From contig NZ_NSET01000005.1 of the NCBI RefSeq assembly GCF_009192945.1, forward strand, positions 1 to 40,848: a stretch of DNA of 40,848 nucleotides, read 5' to 3'. The notes beneath the pieces are model-generated. The model saw only the letters and a list, made by a program, of their open reading frames with translations, was not told the origin of the DNA and did no database searches. Made by a program: the position numbers and the translations under genes. This document shows, in pieces, positions 27,494 through 35,357 of this stretch. Position 1 is the first letter of the stretch. Every line of letters starts with the position of its first letter. This DNA comes from Xanthomonas maliensis (lineage in GTDB: Bacteria > Pseudomonadota > Gammaproteobacteria > Xanthomonadales > Xanthomonadaceae).

Positions 27494-27523
27494 GTTACAG
27501 ATGTAACTGCGCCAGCCGATAGT
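27494..27523 (+). promoter_or_regulatory. Promoter with palindromic operator before the YitT-like gene
   Basis: TTACAG (27495-27500), 17 bp, GATAGT (27518-27523) fits a weak sigma-70 promoter. GTTACA-GA-TGTAAC (27494-27507), a perfect 6-2-6 palindrome, covers the -35. This is a typical position for a dimeric repressor. Confidence 0.5.
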
Positions 27524-27545
27524 GTCTAATAGCCCCCCCACTGCA

Positions 27546-28274
27546 GTGCCCAATTCCGTGAGCCTTCCCGATTCCGATCTCCGTCCGGAGCTGGCGCCGT
27601 TGCCTGACGATGGTGCGGTGGTCACCTCCGGTCCGCTGACGCCGCCGCCGGATTCGGCCGGCACCGCTGCCGACGATCGCGCGTATCACCATTCGGTGGC
27701 CGAGGACGTGCAGGGCATGGTGCTGGCCACGCTGGTGGCGTCGCTGGGCCTGGCGATCTTCGCCAAGGGCGGGTTGATGATCGGCGGCATGGCCGGGGTG
27801 GCCTTCCTGCTGCACTACACGCTGCACTGGAATTTCGGCGTGGTGTTCGTGCTGGTCAATCTGCCGTTCTACTGGCTGAGCGTGCGCCGCATGGGCTGGG
27901 AGTTCACTTTGAAGACGTTCCTGGCGGTGGGCGCCTGCGGCGCACTGACCGATCTGCTGCCCCGCTGGGCCAGCTATGCGCAGATGCAGACAGCGTTTGC
28001 CGCGATCGCTGGCGGCGCGCTCTCCGGTCTGGGCATCCTGTTCTTCATCCGCCATCGCGGCAGTCTCGGCGGAATCGGCATCCTGGCGGTCTATCTGCAG
28101 CGCGAACGCGGTTGGAGCGCCGGCAAGGTGCAGATGAGCTTCGATACGATGCTGATGGCGGCCGCATTTGCGGTGCTCTCGCCGGACAAAGTGCTGTATT
28201 CGGCGCTGGGCGCGCTGATGCTGAGCCTGGTGCTGATGTTCAATCACCGGCCGCACCGCTACATGGGCGTTTGA
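27546..28274 (+). CDS. YitT family membrane protein
   Basis: About 242 residues from the GTG at 27546. Other in-frame GTG codons at 27522 and 27558 are possible; 27522 would overlap the predicted -10, and none has a clear Shine-Dalgarno. A hydrophilic Pro/Asp-rich N-terminus of about 45 residues precedes five to six transmembrane segments with glycine-rich turns: VLATLVASLGLAIFAKGGLMIGGMAGVAFLLHYTL, FGVVFVLVNLPFYWL, FLAVGACGALTDLL, GGALSGLGILFFIRHRGSLGGIGILAVYL and LGALMLSLVLMF. The GGMAG...LL and GxLGGIGILA patterns are those of YitT/DUF161 proteins. There is no C-terminal DUF2179 domain. Function unknown; possibly a transporter. Confidence 0.85.
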   Translation: MPNSVSLPDSDLRPELAPLPDDGAVVTSGPLTPPPDSAGTAADDRAYHHSVAEDVQGMVLATLVASLGLAIFAKGGLMIGGMAGVAFLLHYTLHWNFGVVFVLVNLPFYWLSVRRMGWEFTLKTFLAVGACGALTDLLPRWASYAQMQTAFAAIAGGALSGLGILFFIRHRGSLGGIGILAVYLQRERGWSAGKVQMSFDTMLMAAAFAVLSPDKVLYSALGALMLSLVLMFNHRPHRYMGV

Positions 28275-28305
28275 GCGCGCGATCCTGCCGGGGACTGGCG
28301 TAGCG

Positions 28306-29214
28306 TCAACGCGTGCCGCCGGCAGCTGGTCCTGGCGGGCAGTCGCTTGGCAGATCCAGCCGTCGCAATAGTCCGCGCGCGTCGAACGGCGCATGCACCT
28401 TCATGTCGTTGTCGAAGTAGCAATAGACCTCGCGACTGGCGCGCGGACGCGCGGGCGGACCACTGCGACGGGCATCGCCCGGCTCTCCGCCGGCGGCCCA
28501 ACGGGCGATGCGTGCGGCCCAACGCTCCAGGGCGTCATCGCTATAGCCACTGGCGTAGAGCTGTGCATCGCCATGCAGGCGCAGATAGAGGAAGTCGGCG
28601 GTCACATCCTCCAGATAAGGGAACTTGCCGGCGGTATCGGCGATCACCAGGGCGACCCTGTGCCGTCGTAGCAGTCGCAGGCAGGCCGGGTCGCAGAAGC
28701 TCTGATGCCGGACTTCCAGCGCGTGCCGCAGCGGGCGCCTACGGTCGATGGCCAGTGCGCTGCGGCCTTGCATGCGTCCGCGCTCGCGTCGGCGTGCCAG
28801 GGCCAGCGCGCGCTCGCTGTCGCGTGGCAAGCTGGCGAGGAAGGCGTCCAGGACGTCGGCATCGAAGGCCAGGTTCGGCGGAAGCTGCCACAGGATCGGG
28901 CCCAGCTTGGGGCCTAGCCGCAGCACCCCGGACGCAAAAAAATTCGCCAAGGCCTGCTCGCAGTTGCGCAGCCGCTTCATATGGGTGACGAAGCGCGGGC
29001 CCTTGAGTGCGAAGACGAAATCCTCGGGTGTCTCGTCATGCCAGCGCTGGTAGCTTTCCGGGCGCTGTAGCGAGTAGAACGAGCCATTGATCTCGATGCT
29101 GGGAAAACACTGCGCGGCGTAGGCGAGCTCGCGTCGCTGCAGCAGCCCGTCCGGATAGAACGTGCCCCGCCACCGCGGATAACGCCAGCCCGAAATGCCG
29201 ATGCGGATCCTCAT
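28306..29214 (-). CDS. DUF72 domain-containing protein (YecE-like)
   Basis: 302 residues, TIM-barrel DUF72 protein. N-terminal RIRIGISGWRYPRWRGTFYP is the family signature. EINGSFYSLQRPESYQRWHDETPEDFVFALKGPRFVTHMKRL, LGPILWQLPPNL, and FLYLRLHGDAQLYASGYSDDALERWA follow. It lacks the signature of any characterised enzyme. The stop lies 32 bp from the convergent YitT gene. The insert RAARWAAGGEPGDARRSGPPARPRASREVY is unusually Arg/Pro-rich. Cytosolic; function unknown. Confidence 0.92.
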   Translation of the reverse strand: MRIRIGISGWRYPRWRGTFYPDGLLQRRELAYAAQCFPSIEINGSFYSLQRPESYQRWHDETPEDFVFALKGPRFVTHMKRLRNCEQALANFFASGVLRLGPKLGPILWQLPPNLAFDADVLDAFLASLPRDSERALALARRRERGRMQGRSALAIDRRRPLRHALEVRHQSFCDPACLRLLRRHRVALVIADTAGKFPYLEDVTADFLYLRLHGDAQLYASGYSDDALERWAARIARWAAGGEPGDARRSGPPARPRASREVYCYFDNDMKVHAPFDARGLLRRLDLPSDCPPGPAAGGTR

Positions 29215-29412
29215 TGCCGCAGCATTCCGCGGCCTGCGTGCAGGCAGCGTCCAAGCATGCCGGACCAGCGCGCACTGTCAGTGCCAATCCGGAGCGCGAA
29301 TCGCGCAGCCCCATCCGCCAACGATCCCATGGCAGGCGCGCCAACAGCGCGCAGCGAGTGACGGGCGCGCTCGTGGTGCGCGCGATCAACCGGTCCCGCC
29401 GTCGTCCCGCCT

Positions 29413-29958
29413 TCAGCCAGCCTTGCCATCCATCCACGGCGGTGCCAGTGCTTGCAAGCGTGCGAACACCGGGCAATCGGGGTGGTGCGCACCTGACAGG
29501 TAGCCCAGGCTCATCAGGAATTCGCCGGTGATTTCGCCGCCGGTGAAGCGGAAGGTCTGCTTGAAGAGCTTGACCCAGCCGGGCTTGTCCAAAGGATGGT
29601 GGGCATCCAACCACTCGGCGAAACCGCCATGCGATGCGCGCAGGCGCTGGATCACCTGCGCATTGTGGATGGCGGCCTGCACCTTCAGCCGGTTGCGGAT
29701 GATGCCCGCGTCAGCCAGCAGTCGCGCGATGTCTGCCTCGCCGTAGGCCGCCACGGCGTCGACGTCGAACCCATCGTAGGCGCGCCGGAAGTTGTCGCGT
29801 TTGCGCAGGATGGTTTCCCAGCTCAGCCCGGCCTGATTGATTTCCAGGAGCAATCGCTCGAACAGCACCGACTCCTGGCGCTGCGGAAAGCCGTATTCCT
29901 CGGCGTGATAGCTGGCGTGCACCGGGTGGTCAGGTGCGATGCTGCAATAAGCGCTCAT
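29413..29958 (-). CDS. tag: DNA-3-methyladenine glycosylase I
   Basis: 181 residues. Removes 3-methyladenine from alkylated DNA by base excision. The zinc ligands of the family appear as C5 and H18 near the N-terminus and a His in GAHHPDC plus its Cys near the C-terminus (about 157-161). The catalytic helix-hairpin region is LFERLLLEINQAGLSWETILRKRDNFRRAYDGF, followed by IIRNRLKVQAAIHNAQ (the typical GIIRxRxKIxAxxxNA motif). The ATG overlaps the DUF4153 stop (29955-29958). Downstream is a 198-bp gap with no gene before the DUF72 start. Confidence 0.95.
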   Translation of the reverse strand: MSAYCSIAPDHPVHASYHAEEYGFPQRQESVLFERLLLEINQAGLSWETILRKRDNFRRAYDGFDVDAVAAYGEADIARLLADAGIIRNRLKVQAAIHNAQVIQRLRASHGGFAEWLDAHHPLDKPGWVKLFKQTFRFTGGEITGEFLMSLGYLSGAHHPDCPVFARLQALAPPWMDGKAG

Positions 29959-31796
29959 TTTTCGGGCTGGTTCTGATTGTTCGGGGGATCCATTACCAGC
30001 GGACCGCCGCCCGGTACGTGGATGTCCGGCCAGCGCCGCGGCTGCAAGGTGAACTTGCCCTTGCGGACGGCGTCGCGCAGGGCTTCCTGCCCCTGGCTGC
30101 GGCGCGGATAGCTATGCGCGCTGTCGACCTTGCTCCAGCCACGGGCGTCGTTTGCGTACAAGGTGCAGAGCACACCGAACGGACTGGAGACCTCGCATAG
30201 CAGCACTTCGTTGTTGCCGTCCTGGTCCAGATCCAGACTGTTGACCACGCATTCGGTGTCGCGCTGCAGGCAGGAGTCGTTGTCCAGCTTGCCGGCCGCC
30301 AGGGCCGACCACCAGCTAGCGTCTGGGCTGGCACTGCCCACGGCCAGCAGCAGATGTTTGCGTAGCTCGGCCGGGTCGGTCATGCGCGTCTTCTGCAAGG
30401 CGTCCGACGACGGCGGCGCCTCCCAGCGCTCGGTGCGTGCCAGCAGTCGTTTCACCAGCTCGCGGCGTCTGCCGTCGGCGCTCAGTGCCGGATCGGTCAA
30501 TAGCGCGGCGACTGCACGGTAGCCGCGGCGACCATTGTCGAAGCGCAGGAACTCCAGGTCCTGTTGTTCGCTGTCCGAAACCGTCGGGCCGCGCTGTGCG
30601 ACCCACTGCTGCAACTGGCTACCGACCACCAGGCGGTAAGGGTCCAGCACCGGGCTATTGACCGCCACGACCAGCGCGATCAATAGCCACGACATCGCGA
30701 CGTTGCTGCCGGCCATGCGGCCCAGCCAGCGTCCGGGCTGCGGGCGCAGCACCGCCCATGCGCCGCCCAGTGCGTAGCCCAGCGCGACCAGTGCCAGGAC
30801 CGACGCGCAGAAGCGTTCGCCGGTCCAACCGTACTGGGCGATGCGTAGTCCCAGCGCATAGGCCGCCAGGCCCGCATACAGTGGCAGGCTCAGCAGGCTG
30901 GCATCGACCAGGCGCCGCAGCCAGCGCGGATAGGACGGTGTGACGCGACCGTCCTGATAGACCGCATTGGTGAACAGTACCAGCAGGAACACCACACTCA
31001 GCAACAAGGTGGCGGCCGAGCGGGTCTGCCACAGCGCCTGCAGCCCCGTCAGCGGCAGGGTCAGCACGAACAGCAGCGCCACGCCGGCCAGCAGCGGCAG
31101 CAGACCGGTGCAGATCGCGAACAGGATCTGCCGCAGCACCTGCACCGCCCGGTGCTGGGTCCGGCCGATCAAGATGCCCAAGCCGGTCATGATGCCGGTG
31201 GCCAGGTAGATGAAGGCCTGACCGCGGAACAGCGTGCGGAAGATCTCGATCTTGATCAGCGCGAACAATGCCGCCCACAGTTGCAGGACGGTCCAGCACA
31301 CCAGCACGAACAGCAGCGCCAATGCCAGGGTCAGCGCGTTCTGCCAGGCATGTTCGAACAGTGCCCGGTAGTCGGCCCGCCAGCGTCCGGACTGCTGGCG
31401 GCTCTGCAGCCAGGGCAGGGCGACGAACAACCCGGCGCTCACGCTGAGGCCGAATGGCGTCAGGATCTTCCGGCTTTGCAGGCCGGGCGCGCCGGTTGCG
31501 CTCCAGGCCGCCCACGCCGCCAGTGCGGCGAACACAGCGGCCACGATGGCCAGGTGCTGCCACAGCCGCCGATCGCCCAGTTGCTGTACGCAGAGCAACG
31601 CCGCGCTCGGGACCGAGAGCACCAGGGTGTACCAGCAGATCTGCCCGCCAAGGCTGCGGAACGGCCCCAGGTGCTGGCTCTCGCCCCAGGCCGCCAGGTA
31701 CAGCAGCCCGCCCTGCAGCAGCGCGACCAGCACGATGAAGGCGCGGGTCTGGCGCGGTATGGGGGTGTCGGCGATGGCGTGATCGGGTGCAGGCAT
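29955..31796 (-). CDS. DUF4153 domain-containing membrane protein
   Basis: 613 residues from the ATG at 31794-31796; the frame is open far upstream but that part lies antisense to algH. About twelve hydrophobic segments fill residues 20-400, in the pattern of DUF4153 proteins. A soluble C-terminal region of about 200 residues carries DLDQDGNNEVLLCE, which looks like an EF-hand or FG-GAP type calcium loop, and a Pro-rich end (GGGPLVMDPPNNQNQPEK). Family function is unknown. It overlaps tag by four bases; the two are probably co-transcribed, which is an odd pairing. Confidence 0.85.
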   Translation of the reverse strand: MPAPDHAIADTPIPRQTRAFIVLVALLQGGLLYLAAWGESQHLGPFRSLGGQICWYTLVLSVPSAALLCVQQLGDRRLWQHLAIVAAVFAALAAWAAWSATGAPGLQSRKILTPFGLSVSAGLFVALPWLQSRQQSGRWRADYRALFEHAWQNALTLALALLFVLVCWTVLQLWAALFALIKIEIFRTLFRGQAFIYLATGIMTGLGILIGRTQHRAVQVLRQILFAICTGLLPLLAGVALLFVLTLPLTGLQALWQTRSAATLLLSVVFLLVLFTNAVYQDGRVTPSYPRWLRRLVDASLLSLPLYAGLAAYALGLRIAQYGWTGERFCASVLALVALGYALGGAWAVLRPQPGRWLGRMAGSNVAMSWLLIALVVAVNSPVLDPYRLVVGSQLQQWVAQRGPTVSDSEQQDLEFLRFDNGRRGYRAVAALLTDPALSADGRRRELVKRLLARTERWEAPPSSDALQKTRMTDPAELRKHLLLAVGSASPDASWWSALAAGKLDNDSCLQRDTECVVNSLDLDQDGNNEVLLCEVSSPFGVLCTLYANDARGWSKVDSAHSYPRRSQGQEALRDAVRKGKFTLQPRRWPDIHVPGGGPLVMDPPNNQNQPEK

Positions 31797-31862
31797 CGGC
31801 AATTCATGGCGGCAATGATGGTCAAGTATGGCAGCGGCTCGGCGCGGCGCGGAATGAACCGC

Positions 31863-31868
31863 TAGAAT
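31863..31868 (+). promoter_or_regulatory. -10 box directly before algH; possible leaderless transcript
   Basis: TAGAAT lies six bases before the algH ATG, so initiation would be at or very near the A of the start codon. There is no Shine-Dalgarno and no good -35. Confidence 0.45.
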
Positions 31869-31874
31869 GGCGGC

Positions 31875-32441
31875 ATGTCCGTTTTGCCCACGCCTCTGGC
31901 CAACCAATTGCTGATCGCGCTTCCGGCGCTGTCCGATCCCAACTTTTCCCGTAGCGTGGCGCTGATCTGCCAGCACGACGAGAACGGTGCGATGGGCGTG
32001 CTGGTCAATCGTCCTTCCGAATACACCCTCGGCGAAGTGCTGTCGCAGATGGGGATCGACACCGACGACCTGCAGTTGCGTGAGCAGCCGGTCCTCAATG
32101 GCGGGCCGGTGCATCCGGAACGCGGCTTTGTGATCCATGATGACGCACGGCAGTGGGATTCCAGCCTCGAAGTGGGGCAGGGCCTGTATCTGACCACCTC
32201 GCGCGACATTCTCGAGGCGATGGCGGCCGGCGACGGCCCGCGGCATGTGCTGGTGGCCCTGGGGTGCGCCGGTTGGGGCGCCGGGCAGCTGGAATTCGAG
32301 CTGGGCGAGAACAGTTGGCTGACCGCTCCCTCCGATGCCAACCTGCTGTTCGCCACCGCGCTGGAGGACCGCTGGCAGACCGCGGCCGGCCGCATCGGCG
32401 TGGATCTGTTCCGTCTGACGGACTACAGCGGGCATGCCTGA
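31875..32441 (+). CDS. algH: YqgE/AlgH family protein
   Basis: 188 residues. Conserved UPF0301 protein; alginate regulation was the source of the name in Pseudomonas, but the molecular role is unknown. Family motifs are [98 protein letters not shown] and an NSWLT...ALFATA-like end. It overlaps ruvX by 8 bp, and the order algH-ruvX-pyrB is conserved in Pseudomonas and Xanthomonas. Confidence 0.95.
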   Translation: MSVLPTPLANQLLIALPALSDPNFSRSVALICQHDENGAMGVLVNRPSEYTLGEVLSQMGIDTDDLQLREQPVLNGGPVHPERGFVIHDDARQWDSSLEVGQGLYLTTSRDILEAMAAGDGPRHVLVALGCAGWGAGQLEFELGENSWLTAPSDANLLFATALEDRWQTAAGRIGVDLFRLTDYSGHA

Positions 32442-32901
32442 GGCGGGTCCGATCCGCCCCGGTGGCACCGTCCTCGGTTTCGATGTCGGCTCGCGCCGGA
32501 TCGGCGTGGCGGTCGGTTCGCCGCTGGGCGCCGGTGCGCGCGCAGTGGCGGTGATCGCCGTACACGGCCAGGGACCGGACTGGGCCGCGCTGGACCGTGT
32601 GCATCGCGAATGGCGCCCGCATGGACTGGTGGTCGGCGACCCCTTGACCCTCGACGATCAGGATCAACCGGCGCGCAAGCGTGCCCATGCCTTCGCGCGG
32701 CAACTGCGCGAGCGCTATGCATTGCCGGTGATGCTGATGGATGAGCGTTCCAGTTCGGTCGAAGCGGCACAGCGATTCGCGCGCGAACGCGCCGATGGCC
32801 GCAAGCGTCGACGCGATGCCGATGCGCTGGACGCCATGGCTGCTGCCGTCATCGTCGAGCGCTGGCTGGCCGCGCCCGACCAGGCCACCCCTCTTTCCTG
32901 A
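32434..32901 (+). CDS. ruvX: Putative pre-16S rRNA nuclease / Holliday junction resolvase-like YqgF
   Basis: 155 residues. RNase H-like fold: [23 protein letters not shown] carries the first catalytic Asp (D17). Other family segments are [42 protein letters not shown] with the second acidic residues, and [21 protein letters not shown] with the last Asp. Activity in 16S rRNA 5'-end processing is known from E. coli YqgF. It overlaps algH, and pyrB starts 14 bp downstream, so it is part of an operon. Confidence 0.94.
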   Translation: MPEAGPIRPGGTVLGFDVGSRRIGVAVGSPLGAGARAVAVIAVHGQGPDWAALDRVHREWRPHGLVVGDPLTLDDQDQPARKRAHAFARQLRERYALPVMLMDERSSSVEAAQRFARERADGRKRRRDADALDAMAAAVIVERWLAAPDQATPLS

Positions 32902-32915
32902 CACTCCCGACTGCG

Positions 32916-33863
32916 ATGACCACCATGCAACTCGATTCGGACGGACGCCTGCGCCACCTGCTGACCCTGGAAGGGCTGCCGCGCGCCACCTTGCTGCAAT
33001 TGCTCGACCGTGCCGGGCAGATCCGCGATGCCGCGGTCGGACGGGTCGGCAAGCGCAGCGTGCTGGCCGGCACGGCGGTATGCACGCTGTTCTTCGAGCC
33101 GTCCACGCGCACCCGCAGCTCGTTCCATCTGGCCGCCCAGCGCTTGGGCGCGGACGTGCTCAACTTCGATGCCTCCACCTCATCCACGCGCAAGGGCGAA
33201 ACCGCGCGCGACACCTTGAAGAACCTCGAGGCGATGGGCGTGCGCGGCTTCGTGGTCCGGCACCCGGACGATGGTGCAGTGGAACGGCTGGCCGAAGCGG
33301 CCGGCGAGGGCACCGCGTTGATCAATGCCGGCGATGGCCGCAGCGCCCATCCCACCCAGGGCTTGCTGGATATGCTGACCTTGCGCCAGGCCCGCGGCAC
33401 CGATTTTTCCCGGCTCAAGATCCTCATCGTCGGTGACGTCAAGCACTCGCGAGTCGCCCGCTCGGACCTGCATGCGCTGCGCACGCTGGGCGCTGGCGAG
33501 ATCCGCGTGTGCGGACCTGCAGTTCTGTTGCCCGAAGATGGTCTGCTGGACGGTTGCGTGGTCGGCGACGACTTCGACGCGATGCTCGAAGGCGTGGACG
33601 CACTGATGATGCTGCGGCTGCAACGCGAGCGCATGGAAGAAGGGCTGGTGCCGTCGCTGGAGCAATACCACGCCGACTACGGCCTCAATAGCGCACGTCT
33701 GGCGCGCGCCGCGCGCGATGCGGTGGTGCTGCATCCGGGCCCGATCAACCGCGGCGTGGAGATCACCGACGAGGTGGCCGATGGCGCGCAATCCTGCGTG
33801 TTGCGCCAGGTCGCCAATGGCGTGGCCGTGCGTATGGCGGTGTTGGAGACCTTGCTCGGCTGA
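32916..33863 (+). CDS. pyrB: Aspartate carbamoyltransferase catalytic subunit
   Basis: 315 residues. Catalyses carbamoyl phosphate plus aspartate to carbamoyl aspartate (second step of pyrimidine synthesis). The carbamoyl-phosphate site is FFEPSTRTRSSFHLAAQRLG (STRT at 63-66), followed by STRKGETARDTLKNL, the HPTQGLLDMLTLRQ segment, ILIVGDVKHSRVARSDLHAL and the C-terminal HPGPINRGVEI. No pyrI regulatory subunit and no pyrC-like partner is adjacent. A second ATG (M4) is an alternative start. The ATG lacks a clear Shine-Dalgarno, consistent with coupling to ruvX. Confidence 0.97.
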   Translation: MTTMQLDSDGRLRHLLTLEGLPRATLLQLLDRAGQIRDAAVGRVGKRSVLAGTAVCTLFFEPSTRTRSSFHLAAQRLGADVLNFDASTSSTRKGETARDTLKNLEAMGVRGFVVRHPDDGAVERLAEAAGEGTALINAGDGRSAHPTQGLLDMLTLRQARGTDFSRLKILIVGDVKHSRVARSDLHALRTLGAGEIRVCGPAVLLPEDGLLDGCVVGDDFDAMLEGVDALMMLRLQRERMEEGLVPSLEQYHADYGLNSARLARAARDAVVLHPGPINRGVEITDEVADGAQSCVLRQVANGVAVRMAVLETLLG

Positions 33864-33936
33864 GCACGCCGGGGGCACGGCGGCATAACGTTCGCCTGCC
33901 TATGGTGGCGGTCCCCTTCAAACGCAGGAGACCGCA

Positions 33937-34371
33937 ATGGGTATTTCGCGCCACGCCACCGCGCATTGGGAAGGCGACCTCAAGACCGGCAAGGGACAGC
34001 TCAACACGCCGCAGAGCGGCCTGCTGGACGCCACCCGCTATGGCTTCAACAGCCGGTTTGGCGATGAAAAGGGCACCAATCCGGAAGAGCTCATCGCCGC
34101 CGCGCATGCCGGTTGCTTCACCATGGCACTGTCGGCGCAATTGACCGAAGCCGGTTTCCCGCCCAAAGCGCTGGATACCCGCGCGGACGTCGATCTGTCG
34201 ATGGAAGGTGGTCCGCAGTTGTCGCAGATCCGGCTCAAGCTCAAGGCGGTGGTGCCGGGAATCGACGAGGCCAAGTTCCGCGAGCTGGCTGACGCGGCCA
34301 AAAAGAACTGCCCGGTGTCCAAGGCGTTGAGTGCGGTGCCGATCAGCTTGGACAGCGAATTTTCCAACTGA
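33937..34371 (+). CDS. OsmC-type organic hydroperoxide-detoxifying protein
   Basis: 144 residues, OsmC subfamily of the OsmC/Ohr peroxidases. The N-terminal HATAHWEGDLKTGKGQL is the typical OsmC start. Glu and Cys in GTNPEELIAAAHAGCFTMAL provide the first catalytic Cys, and KNCPVSKAL provides the second. The 'AAxxGC' context and the short length fit OsmC rather than Ohr. A GCAGGAGA Shine-Dalgarno precedes the ATG. A perfect palindrome (34409-34424) follows the stop by 38 bp. Confidence 0.94.
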   Translation: MGISRHATAHWEGDLKTGKGQLNTPQSGLLDATRYGFNSRFGDEKGTNPEELIAAAHAGCFTMALSAQLTEAGFPPKALDTRADVDLSMEGGPQLSQIRLKLKAVVPGIDEAKFRELADAAKKNCPVSKALSAVPISLDSEFSN

Positions 34372-34408
34372 GCAGTCCCATGCGGGCGCGCGCCGGCAGA
34401 CGCCCGGC

Positions 34409-34424
34409 GCCGCCAGCTGGCGGC
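34409..34424. terminator. Palindromic hairpin after the OsmC gene
   Basis: GCCGCCAGCTGGCGGC is a perfect 16-base palindrome, followed by TTGCTG but no T-run. It is a weak terminator candidate. Confidence 0.35.
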
Positions 34425-34521
34425 TTGCTGAATAGGGCAGAGCGGACCTGTCTCGGTTCAGTGCGGTTTCACTGGACCGGGCAGAGCATCGGCATCGTGT
34501 CCACCCTGTGAAGCTGCTGCT

Positions 34522-35109
34522 ATGAAAACTCTTGTCCTTGGTGCTCTGGTTGTGGGTCTGGCCGTGACGGGCAATGCAACGGCACAGCGTTACTACGACG
34601 GCTATCGCGCCGGTTATGAGGATGGACGCTACGAATACGCCCGCGTCGTTCGCGTCGATCCGATCATCGTTTCCGATGGCTACACCGAGCGGACCAGCGA
34701 ACGCTGCTACAACCGTCCTGCCGATGGCTATTACACCAGCAACGACGGCTATTACCGCGATGGTGGTTATGGCGCGCCCAATTCCGCCAACCGTGGCGTT
34801 GCCAGCGTGATCGGCGGCATCGCCGGTGCCGTGCTCGGTAGCCAAGTCGGTGGCGGCAACGGTCGCCTGGTCGGCACCGCGGTCGGCACCATGGCTGGCG
34901 TGGCGGCAGGTCGCTCGATCTACGACTCCAACCATCGCTCCTACGGCGGCGTGGTCAGTGTCTGCGAGCCGGTGGCCTATCGCCATCAGAGCGATCGTGT
35001 CGATGGTTATGACGTCACCTACGAATACGGTGGCCGTCTCTATCACACCCGCAGCGACTACAACCCAGGCCGCACCATCCGCGTCCGCGTGGACGTGCGC
35101 GCCGACTGA
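34522..35109 (+). CDS. Glycine-zipper 2TM exported protein
   Basis: 195 residues. The signal peptide is MKTLVLGALVVGLAVTGNATA with cleavage near ATA-Q. A Tyr/Asp/Gly-rich region follows (RYYDGYRAGYEDGRYEYARV and YYTSNDGYYRDGGYG), in which YxxGYxxG-like units repeat. The Rick_17kDa-like glycine zipper is ASVIGGIAGAVLGSQVGGGNGRLVGTAVGTMAGVAAG at about 94-130. The C-terminus is a Tyr-rich beta segment (YDVTYEYGGRLYHTRSDYNPG). Such proteins are envelope-associated. A terminator follows at 35167. Function unknown. Confidence 0.9.
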   Translation: MKTLVLGALVVGLAVTGNATAQRYYDGYRAGYEDGRYEYARVVRVDPIIVSDGYTERTSERCYNRPADGYYTSNDGYYRDGGYGAPNSANRGVASVIGGIAGAVLGSQVGGGNGRLVGTAVGTMAGVAAGRSIYDSNHRSYGGVVSVCEPVAYRHQSDRVDGYDVTYEYGGRLYHTRSDYNPGRTIRVRVDVRAD

Positions 35110-35166
35110 TCGCGTCTGACACTTGGCAACGCGGCCGCCGCTGATCACCGCGGCGGCGGCCTCAAG

Positions 35167-35194
35167 AACGCTGCGGCTTGCCGCGGCGTTTTGC
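35167..35194 (+). terminator. Terminator of the glycine-zipper gene
   Basis: AACGCTGCGGC, TT, GCCGCGGCGTT (one mismatch) runs into TTTT, with a second TTTT shortly after. It lies 58 bp beyond the stop. A GC-rich hairpin (GGCCGCCGC.../...GCGGCGGCGGCC) immediately precedes it. Confidence 0.7.
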
Positions 35195-35199
35195 GTTTT

Positions 35200-35347
35200 G
35201 TCGCTGCCGTCGTGGTGCTCCAGGACGGTCTACCCGCATGCGGCGTCGTGTCGTGTACGACGCCGCGTGAGTGTGTGTTCGCCCGGGGGCACGCCGGCTC
35301 GCTGAGCGACGCGGCGACCGTGAGATGACCGTCGCCGGTCGTTTTTT
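35200..35347 (+). ncRNA. Candidate small RNA: strong hairpin plus intrinsic terminator
   Basis: After the glycine-zipper terminator there is a perfect 10-bp hairpin GCGGCGTCGT/ACGACGCCGC (35240-35266), then a second plus-strand terminator in which CGACCG (35315-35320) pairs with CGGTCG (35336-35341) before TTTTTT (35342-35347). No ORF explains this terminator; the next gene (phzF-like) is on the opposite strand and its A-run side would not serve it. No promoter with both boxes was found. Start is approximate. Confidence 0.3.
35315..35347 (+). terminator. Plus-strand intrinsic terminator with T6
   Basis: CGACCG / CGGTCG stem with a GAC/GTC inner pairing, followed by six T. It lies 11 bp from the stop of the minus-strand PhzF gene. 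It ends read-through from the left, or a small RNA. Confidence 0.65.
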
Positions 35348-35357
35348 AGGGCCGCGC

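Noticed and set aside
31797..32468. Upstream extension of the DUF4153 frame over algH
   Set aside because: Antisense to algH and without hydrophobic or family features; ATG 31796 is the reasonable start.
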